From an uncultured Eubacteriales bacterium (lineage in GTDB: Bacteria; Bacillota; Clostridia; Oscillospirales; Acutalibacteraceae), in assembly GCA_934552855.1 (NCBI GenBank), contig CAKTEU010000046.1:1-11251 (forward strand): a stretch of 11,251 nucleotides of DNA. Reading direction: 5' to 3'. Shown here piece by piece: positions 6,309-11,251 of this stretch. A model generated the notes under the pieces. It did not search any database. It saw only the letters and a list, made by a program, of their open reading frames with translations, and was not told the DNA's origin. The number at the start of each line of letters is the position of its first letter. Within the stretch, counting starts at the first letter, position 1. The position numbers and the translations under genes were made by a program.

Positions 6309-7070
6309 ATGACAGATGCAAAAACCTTAGCGTACATAAACCTTTACGGTATTCTCGGCGCTTTGGAAAATCTTTGCGAGCTTGACGAAGAAGCAAGCAA
6401 GCTTGCAAACGTCAAAAAGCCGCTTTCAATCGCTTTCAGCGTTAAAAACGGCCCTGACGCAACAATCACTTTCAAAAACGGCAGATGCAGAATGGAACAG
6501 GGTGTTGCCCCCGATTGCAACGTTCTTCTTCCCTTCTCGTCCTGTGAAAAATTCAACGGACTTATTGACGGAACCGTTACGCCTTTCCCTGTTAAGGGCT
6601 TTACAAAAATCGGTTTCCTTCTCAATAACTTCACAAAACTTACCGATATCCTCACAAAATATCTCAGAGCCGATGAAGAATCGCTCAAGGACGAAAAGTT
6701 TTTTGAAACCAGCACAAAGCTTATGTTCTATTTGATCACCGTTGCGCTCGCTCAGATTGGCAACAACGACGAAATCGGCCGTTTCTCCGCAAGCTACATT
6801 CCCGACGGAATCATTGAAATGAGCATTAAAGACTCTGTTTCCGCAACAATCAGAGTCAAGGATCATCACCTTGTAACAATCAAGCAGAAGCCCGAAAGCT
6901 ACCGTTCAAAAATGGAGTTCGGCTCAATCAAGCTTGCAAGAGACCTTTTTGACGGAAAGGTTAACGCCGTTGCCTGCATCGGTGAAGGAACCGTCACAAT
7001 GTCCGGTCTTATCAATATGATCGACAACCTCAACAGAATACTCGACAGAGTTGCACTTTATTTGGCATAA
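6309..7070 (+). CDS. Tandem SCP2-like domain protein (first copy)
   Basis: A 253-residue soluble protein without signal peptide. Two regions follow the sterol-carrier-protein-2 fold pattern. Residues about 36-120 have beta-strand ATITFKNGRCRM, then CNVLLPFSSCEKFNGLIDGTV and a terminal helix. Residues about 160-253 have MSIKDSVSATIRVKDHHLV, then MEFGSIKLARDLFDGKV and GEGTVTMSG with its helix. A helical linker (130-157) joins them. SCP2 domains usually hold lipids or other hydrophobic ligands in a tunnel, or serve as parts of lipid-handling enzymes; no catalytic motif is seen here. It starts the operon behind AAGGAGGAG (6295-6303), and the next ribosome site overlaps its stop codon. The gene at 10358-11161 has the same architecture. 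The domain call is by eye and moderately sure; ligand and function are unknown. Confidence 0.72.
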   Translation: MTDAKTLAYINLYGILGALENLCELDEEASKLANVKKPLSIAFSVKNGPDATITFKNGRCRMEQGVAPDCNVLLPFSSCEKFNGLIDGTVTPFPVKGFTKIGFLLNNFTKLTDILTKYLRADEESLKDEKFFETSTKLMFYLITVALAQIGNNDEIGRFSASYIPDGIIEMSIKDSVSATIRVKDHHLVTIKQKPESYRSKMEFGSIKLARDLFDGKVNAVACIGEGTVTMSGLINMIDNLNRILDRVALYLA

Positions 7071-7084
7071 GGAGGGTCTAAAGA

Positions 7085-8350
7085 ATGAATATTCCGGTTT
7101 ATGAAAATCATCAGAAGAGCAGAGAGATGTTCCAGAGAGCGACTCAGATCATTCCCTCCGGTATCTACGGCCACCTCGGCCCCGCAGAAGGTCAGTTTAT
7201 CCCCGTTTCAAACTGGCCCCTTTTCGCTGAAAAAGCAAAGGGTTCATATATGTGGGACGTTGACGGCAACAAATACATCGACTATATGTGCGCATACGGC
7301 CCGAACGTTCTCGGCTATTGCGACGACGACGTTGACGCAGCCGCAATGAAGCAGATTGCACTCGGCAACTGCACAACAACACCCGAAAAGGTTATGCTTG
7401 AATGTGCCGAAGTTCTTGTTGACACCGTTAACACCGCAGACTGGGCTTTCTTTGCAAAGAACGGCAACGACGCAACTCAGGGCGCAATCATGTGCGCAAG
7501 AGCACATACCCACAGAAAAAAGATCATCATGTTCCGCGGCTACTATCACGGCGTTTCACCTTGGTGCATGAAGAAGGACTATCCCGGCGTTCTTGAAGAG
7601 GACGTATGCAACAACATCGTTATCCCCTGGAACGACATTCCCGCACTTGAAAAAGTTATTGAAGAAAACAAAAACGAAATTGCCGCTTTGATCGCTCAGC
7701 CTTATGACCACGGCAACTTCTATGATAACTCCTTCCCGGCAGAGGGCTTCTGGAAAAAAGTCAGAGAAATCTGCACGAAGAACGAAATCGTTCTCATCAT
7801 TGACGACGTTCGTGCGGGCTTCCGTCTTGACCTTGCCGGTTCTGACCATTACTTCGGCTTTGAAGCTGACCTCATCTGCTTCTGCAAGGCTCTTGCAAAC
7901 GGATACAACATGTCTGCAATCTGCGGCAAGGAATTTCTCAAGAGTGCAATGAGCTCACTTTCCTACACAGGTTCTTACTGGCTTTCAGCCGTTCCGTTCG
8001 CAGCCTGCATCGCCTGCATCAACAAGATGAAGAAACTTGACACTCCGAAGATGTTCTTTGAAAAGGGAACAAAGCTTACCGAAGGACTTAAACTCGCCGG
8101 TAAGGAACACGGCTTTGACCTTGTAACTTCGGGTGCTCCCGCACTCTTCTATCTCAGAATTGCAAACGACGACAGCATGGTTCTTCATCAGGAATGGGTT
8201 GCAGAAATGGTTAAGCGCGGCATCTTCCTTGCCAGCCACCACAACCACTTCATCAATGCTTCGCTTTCCGACAAGGATATCAAGCACACAATCGAAGTCG
8301 GTGAAGAATGCTTCAAGGTTCTTGAAAAGAATCACCCGGAGCTTTTCTGA
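7085..8350 (+). CDS. Class III PLP aminotransferase, glutamate-1-semialdehyde-aminotransferase-like
   Basis: A 421-residue fold-type I PLP enzyme. The N-terminal part resembles HemL (PSGIYGHLGP at 24-33, YMWDVDGNKYIDYMCAYGPN at 55-74). Residues NGNDA (126-130) stand where the family has SGTEA for the cofactor phosphate, YYHG is at 153-156, D240 in IIDDVRAGFR should bind the pyridine nitrogen, and K268 in CFCKALANGYN is the Schiff-base lysine. T295 in YTGSYW fits the phosphate contact from the partner subunit. It should move an amino group onto a ketone or aldehyde, or isomerise an amino ketone. It is unlikely to be true HemL, because the motifs differ and no tetrapyrrole genes surround it. 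AAGGAGGG at 7069-7076 overlaps the previous stop. Next to a transketolase, the probable substrate is a ketol made by, or fed to, that enzyme. Confidence 0.88.
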   Translation: MNIPVYENHQKSREMFQRATQIIPSGIYGHLGPAEGQFIPVSNWPLFAEKAKGSYMWDVDGNKYIDYMCAYGPNVLGYCDDDVDAAAMKQIALGNCTTTPEKVMLECAEVLVDTVNTADWAFFAKNGNDATQGAIMCARAHTHRKKIIMFRGYYHGVSPWCMKKDYPGVLEEDVCNNIVIPWNDIPALEKVIEENKNEIAALIAQPYDHGNFYDNSFPAEGFWKKVREICTKNEIVLIIDDVRAGFRLDLAGSDHYFGFEADLICFCKALANGYNMSAICGKEFLKSAMSSLSYTGSYWLSAVPFAACIACINKMKKLDTPKMFFEKGTKLTEGLKLAGKEHGFDLVTSGAPALFYLRIANDDSMVLHQEWVAEMVKRGIFLASHHNHFINASLSDKDIKHTIEVGEECFKVLEKNHPELF

Positions 8351-8369
8351 TCTAATTTTTGTAAATCAT

Positions 8370-8395
8370 GAGCCTTCGGTCTTTTCCGAAGGCTC
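8370..8395 (+). other. Intercistronic hairpin without T tract
   Basis: GAGCCTTCGG (8370-8379) pairs perfectly over 10 bp with CCGAAGGCTC (8386-8395) around a TCTTTT loop, in the 90-base gap between the aminotransferase and transketolase genes. Neither strand has a T run beside the stem, so it is not a standard terminator. An mRNA-stabilising, processing or partial-attenuation role within the operon is more likely. Confidence 0.6.
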
Positions 8396-8440
8396 TGAAA
8401 GAGAATACACACTCTATAAATTTTAACGGAGGAGAAAATT

Positions 8441-9319
8441 ATGCCACTTTCAAAAAAAGAATGGCTTGCCCTTGAAAAGAAAGCTTACGAGCTTCGTCAG
8501 CTTTGTCTCAACACGACAGCATGGGCAGGCAGCGGTCATATCGGCGGCGGTATGAGCGTTATGGACCTTCTTACGGTCCTTTATCATAAGTATCTCAACA
8601 TCAGAGTCGAAGAGCCTCAGTGGGAAGACAGAGACCGCTTTATCCTTTCAAAGGGTCATGCGGCAATCGCTTATGCTCCCGTTCTTTGCGACAAGGGATT
8701 CAACGACCCCGAAATGCTCAAAACTTTCAACCTTTCCGGTTCAAAAATGGGTATGCACCTTGACTCAAACAAGGTTGTCGGCGTTGACGCTTCAACCGGT
8801 TCACTCGGCCACGGCGTTTCAATCGCAGCAGGTACCGCTCTTGCAGCAAGAATCCTCGGAAAAGACTATCTTACATATGTTGTTACCGGCGACGGCGAAC
8901 TCGGCGAAGGCTCAAACTGGGAAGGCTTTATGACCATCAACCACTATCAGCTTTCAAACTGCATCGTTTTCATCGACCGCAACCATTGCATGATTGACGG
9001 ACCGACAGAAGAAGTTATGAAGCTTGAACCGCTTGCAGACAAGATGGTTGCTTTCGGATTCAACACCGTAACGGTTGACGGAAACAACATCGGCGCTCTT
9101 TGCGACGCTATCGACATGGCTATCGAACGTTCAAAAGAAAAGTGCGCTCCCACCTGCATCATCATGGACACCAAGAAGGGCGCAGGCATTAAGGACATCG
9201 CAGGCGACTATCATTGCCATTACATGGCTCTTGACGACGCAACCTTTGACAAGTACATGAAGGAACTTGAAGAAGATTACAACGAACGTGTTGCTCGCGT
9301 AGAAAAGGAGGCTAAATAA
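8441..9319 (+). CDS. Split transketolase-like enzyme, N-terminal (ThDP pyrophosphate) subunit
   Basis: A 292-residue cytosolic subunit that, with the next gene product, should form a thiamin diphosphate enzyme moving a two-carbon ketol unit. Expected residues are present: SGH (31-33), KGH (71-73), MH (105-106), GSLGHG (120-125), the ThDP/Mg motif GDG (150-152) closing with N181 in DRN, and KKGAG (245-249). Two motifs differ from the split transketolases I know: GHPG is GHIG (Ile34), and the WHG near the C-terminus is replaced by DYHCHY (256-261). The length fits N-terminal halves in Clostridia. CGGAGGAG at 8427-8434 lies 6 bases before the ATG. It ends 2 bases before the C-subunit gene, so the pair is made together. 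Fold and cofactor are sure; the substrate is not. Confidence 0.9.
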   Translation: MPLSKKEWLALEKKAYELRQLCLNTTAWAGSGHIGGGMSVMDLLTVLYHKYLNIRVEEPQWEDRDRFILSKGHAAIAYAPVLCDKGFNDPEMLKTFNLSGSKMGMHLDSNKVVGVDASTGSLGHGVSIAAGTALAARILGKDYLTYVVTGDGELGEGSNWEGFMTINHYQLSNCIVFIDRNHCMIDGPTEEVMKLEPLADKMVAFGFNTVTVDGNNIGALCDAIDMAIERSKEKCAPTCIIMDTKKGAGIKDIAGDYHCHYMALDDATFDKYMKELEEDYNERVARVEKEAK

Positions 9320-9321
9320 TT

Positions 9322-10332
9322 ATGGCAGGCGGATTTGTTTATAACGCAATTGACCAGACAGAAGTTGCAACCGCTGAAATTTACGGTAAGGCTCTGGCTG
9401 ACATAATTCTCAAAGACCCCAAGGTTGTTGCAATCACCGCAGACCTTGCAAAATCAACAAAGCTCGGCGACGTTCTTAAGGTTTGCCCCGAAAGAGTTAT
9501 CAACGTCGGTATTGCAGAGCAGGATATGTTCGGTGTTGCCGCAGGTATGGCAAGAGCCGGCTGCATTCCGTTCCTTTCGGGCTTCTCTGCTTTCACTTCG
9601 ATGAGAGCTTGCGACCAGCTTCACACCGACATCTGCTATCAGAACGTTAACGCAAAAATCATTGCTACCCATGCAGGTACTTCCTTCGGTCAGGCTGGTT
9701 CAACCCACCACGCAATCGTTGACCTTGCAATCACAAGAGCAATGCCGAACCTCACCGTTATCGTTCCCGCAGACGGAATGGAAACCGCAAACGCAGTTAA
9801 CGCTGCATACAACAACTTCGGTCCTTATTACATCAGAATCAACCGTGGTTTTGACCGTGTTCTTTATCAGAACATGGACTACGGCTTTGAAGTCGGAAAA
9901 GCTGTTGAAATCAATCCCGGAACCGACATCACCGTAATCGCTTGCGGTTCATGCGTATTCCAGGCAAAGCAGGCAGCCGAATTCCTTGAGAATGCAGACG
10001 GACTTAAAGTTCGTGTTCTCAATATGCACACCATTAAGCCGATTGACAAGGACGCAATCATCAAGGCTGTTATGGACACAAGAAGAATCATCACCGTTGA
10101 AGACCACAGCGTCATCGGCGGCCTCGGCTCGGCAGTTTCAGAAGTTGTTGTTGAAGCCGGCAAGGCTTGCGCATTCAAGATGCTCGGTCACCCGGATAAG
10201 TTTGCTCCGATCGGCCTTCATGAGGACATCATGGCAGAAGTCGGAATCGACGCAAACGGAATCATCGCCGCAGTCCGTGAAGTTATGCACAAGGACTTTG
10301 AAGAAGACGATAACTGGGACGACGAATTTTAA
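9322..10332 (+). CDS. Split transketolase-like enzyme, C-terminal subunit with altered substrate site
   Basis: A 336-residue partner of the preceding subunit, holding the pyrimidine-binding domain and the C-terminal domain. The catalytic Glu that activates thiamin is E66 in GIAEQD. D41 and S45 (DLAKS), H117 (ATHAG), H129 (STHH) and R175 (IRINRG) keep the usual positions. Two substrate residues are lost by comparison from memory. The Arg of ATREAYG, a phosphate ligand (R358 in E. coli TktA), is Ala18 in ATAEIYG. The Asp of GEDG (D469 in E. coli), which contacts the substrate 2-hydroxyl, is Ala125 in GQAG. The C-terminus is a very acidic tail (EEDDNWDDEF). AAGGAGG at 9305-9311, inside the end of the N-subunit gene, serves the ATG. 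It should be an active ThDP transferase, probably not on ordinary sugar phosphates. Confidence 0.9.
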   Translation: MAGGFVYNAIDQTEVATAEIYGKALADIILKDPKVVAITADLAKSTKLGDVLKVCPERVINVGIAEQDMFGVAAGMARAGCIPFLSGFSAFTSMRACDQLHTDICYQNVNAKIIATHAGTSFGQAGSTHHAIVDLAITRAMPNLTVIVPADGMETANAVNAAYNNFGPYYIRINRGFDRVLYQNMDYGFEVGKAVEINPGTDITVIACGSCVFQAKQAAEFLENADGLKVRVLNMHTIKPIDKDAIIKAVMDTRRIITVEDHSVIGGLGSAVSEVVVEAGKACAFKMLGHPDKFAPIGLHEDIMAEVGIDANGIIAAVREVMHKDFEEDDNWDDEF

Positions 10333-10357
10333 TTAAGAGGAAAGGAGAGCAAATATA

Positions 10358-11161
10358 ATGTCAATACCTCAGGAAGCATTATATTCAAACAAGATTTTTC
10401 TGAACGCCGCTCTTCCTCTTGTAAAGGTTATTGCAACAGACGTTCCGTCGCTTGCAAAAAAGTTTGAACACGCTCACGCCGTTATTCAGGTAAGCGCACT
10501 TAATCCCGAAGTTCCGGAAGGAAAAGTCGGAATGCACTTTGTTGTTAACAGCGGCGAATGGCTTGTTCACACCTGCCTTACAAAAGATCCTCACATAGAG
10601 CTTGAGTTCAAGAGCGTTGAAGCCCTCAACGGCTTCTTCAAGGGCAACATCACCCTTGGCGCAATCCCGAAGATCCGCGGAATCAAAAAGGCCGGAACCC
10701 TCGTTGCCTTTGTTCAGGTTCTTCTCAAAATGGCGTCGCTCCTCGGCGCAGACAAAGCACCGGAAGACGAAGACACTCAGAGACTTATGGTTAAGTGCTT
10801 CTTCTATCTTCTTTCAAGCGGCATCAGCCAGCTTAACAAGATGGGTCACCCGGAAATTCACGAATGGGCACTCAAGAGTCCCGACCGTGTTTATGCTTTT
10901 GCCGTTAACGACCATCCCGAAGTTGCCGCATATATCCGTGTTAAAGCCGGAAAAACAAGAGCCGGCAGAGGCGAATACAAGAGAGCGATGCCTTTCTTCA
11001 CCCTTCGCTTTGACAGTTTCAAGAGTGCTCTCGGAACACTTCTCGGAACGGATGATATGCTTGAGTCCACAAAGAGCGGAAAGCTCATCATGGACGGTGC
11101 ACCGGAATTCGGCGCACAAATCGGCGGTTTCCTTCTCATGGTTGGCGACCTTGCAAAATAA
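10358..11161 (+). CDS. Tandem SCP2-like domain protein (second, diverged copy)
   Basis: A 267-residue soluble protein with the same layout as the product of 6309-7070: an SCP2-like region at about 40-130 (VGMHFVVNSGEWLV, then IELEFKSVEALNGFFKGNI), a helical linker (139-170, QRLMVKCFFYLLSSGISQL), and a second SCP2-like region at about 177-267. The linker and the strand after it line up with the first copy (FYLL against FYLI, AAYIRVK against SATIRVK), so the two look like old paralogues, but identity is low overall. The second half here has a basic stretch (KTRAGRGEYKR, 199-209) absent from the first. AAAGGAGAG at 10341-10349 precedes the ATG by 8 bases, 25 bases after the transketolase stop. 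A role in presenting or carrying a hydrophobic substrate or product of the flanked enzymes is an inference. Confidence 0.68.
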   Translation: MSIPQEALYSNKIFLNAALPLVKVIATDVPSLAKKFEHAHAVIQVSALNPEVPEGKVGMHFVVNSGEWLVHTCLTKDPHIELEFKSVEALNGFFKGNITLGAIPKIRGIKKAGTLVAFVQVLLKMASLLGADKAPEDEDTQRLMVKCFFYLLSSGISQLNKMGHPEIHEWALKSPDRVYAFAVNDHPEVAAYIRVKAGKTRAGRGEYKRAMPFFTLRFDSFKSALGTLLGTDDMLESTKSGKLIMDGAPEFGAQIGGFLLMVGDLAK

Positions 11162-11179
11162 AGCAAACAACAAAAAATA

Positions 11180-11207
11180 GGCTCTATGTCAATAGTTGGG
11201 GTAAAAA
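11180..11207. mobile_element. Possible terminal repeat of an ISL3-family insertion sequence
   Basis: The sequence beginning GGCTCTATGTCAATAGTTGG, 18 bases past the last stop, resembles the terminal inverted repeats of ISL3-type elements, which typically begin GGCTCTTTGTCAA or similar. The transposase and the other end would lie to the right of the window, so this call depends on memory of the family ends only. Confidence 0.4.
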
Positions 11208-11225
11208 GATAAAACAGAAATGTTT

Positions 11226-11251
11226 AGCAGTCGCCGTCAGGCGGCTGCTTT
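11226..11251 (+). terminator. Hairpin at the window edge, likely terminator
   Basis: AGCAGTCGCC (11226-11235) pairs with GGCGGCTGCT (11240-11249) around GTCA, a 10-bp stem with one wobble, and then begins a T run that is cut by the window end. It could end the five-gene operon. If an insertion element starts at 11180, it could instead be the hairpin that shields the transposase from outside transcription. Confidence 0.55.

Noticed and set aside
7085..8350. True glutamate-1-semialdehyde aminomutase (hemL)
   Set aside because: The overall resemblance is clear, but the lysine and phosphate-loop motifs differ and no other tetrapyrrole gene is nearby.
8370..8395. Rho-independent terminator splitting the operon
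   Set aside because: There is no T run after the stem on either strand, and no promoter with acceptable boxes was found before the gene at 8441.
8441..10332. Ordinary pentose-phosphate, apulose-4-phosphate or sulfo-sugar transketolase
   Set aside because: The split subunit form matches, but the phosphate-binding Arg position is Ala and no sugar kinase, transporter, aldolase or sulfosugar gene accompanies it. The aminotransferase and SCP2 partners fit none of these.

Overview
The window looks like chromosome from an anaerobic, probably gut-associated Firmicute of the class Clostridia (Oscillospirales/Ruminococcaceae-like). This rests on strong AAGGAGG ribosome sites, moderate GC, sigma-A type promoters, U-tract terminators and close matches to clostridial protein types. 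The assignment is an inference; no rRNA or other phylogenetic marker is present. No tRNA, rRNA or CRISPR array was seen.

Left part (1-1660): the end of an upstream transcript with a clear terminator, then argG (argininosuccinate synthase) alone on the + strand. Its promoter has a symmetric ArgR-like operator over the -35 box, and an imperfect terminator hairpin follows the gene.

Middle part (1681-6060, all on the minus strand, read right to left): a CorA-type divalent cation transporter with a consensus promoter and TTG start; a membrane protein with a cytosolic zinc ribbon, one membrane span and an exported TPR-like domain (also a TTG start, own promoter); a multi-span membrane protein translationally coupled to it; a terminator; then a GNAT acetyltransferase and a small secreted protein of unknown function.

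Right part (6309-11161, + strand): a compact five-gene operon behind a near-consensus promoter with overlapping palindromes at the start of transcription. Order: tandem SCP2-like protein, glutamate-1-semialdehyde-aminotransferase-like class III PLP enzyme, split transketolase N subunit, split transketolase C subunit, second tandem SCP2-like protein. I cannot match this set to a described pathway. Compared from memory with ordinary transketolases, the C subunit has lost the Arg that binds substrate phosphate (Ala18) and the Asp that reads the substrate 2-hydroxyl (Ala125), while the catalytic Glu and the ThDP site remain. With lipid-binding-type SCP2 proteins on both sides, one reading is that the pathway joins a two-carbon ketol unit to a hydrophobic aldehyde and then aminates the ketone, giving a 2-amino-1,3-diol (sphingoid-like) product. 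That is a hypothesis, not a demonstrated function.

The window ends in a sequence resembling the terminal repeat of an ISL3-family insertion sequence, directly after the last gene, followed by a hairpin cut by the window edge.
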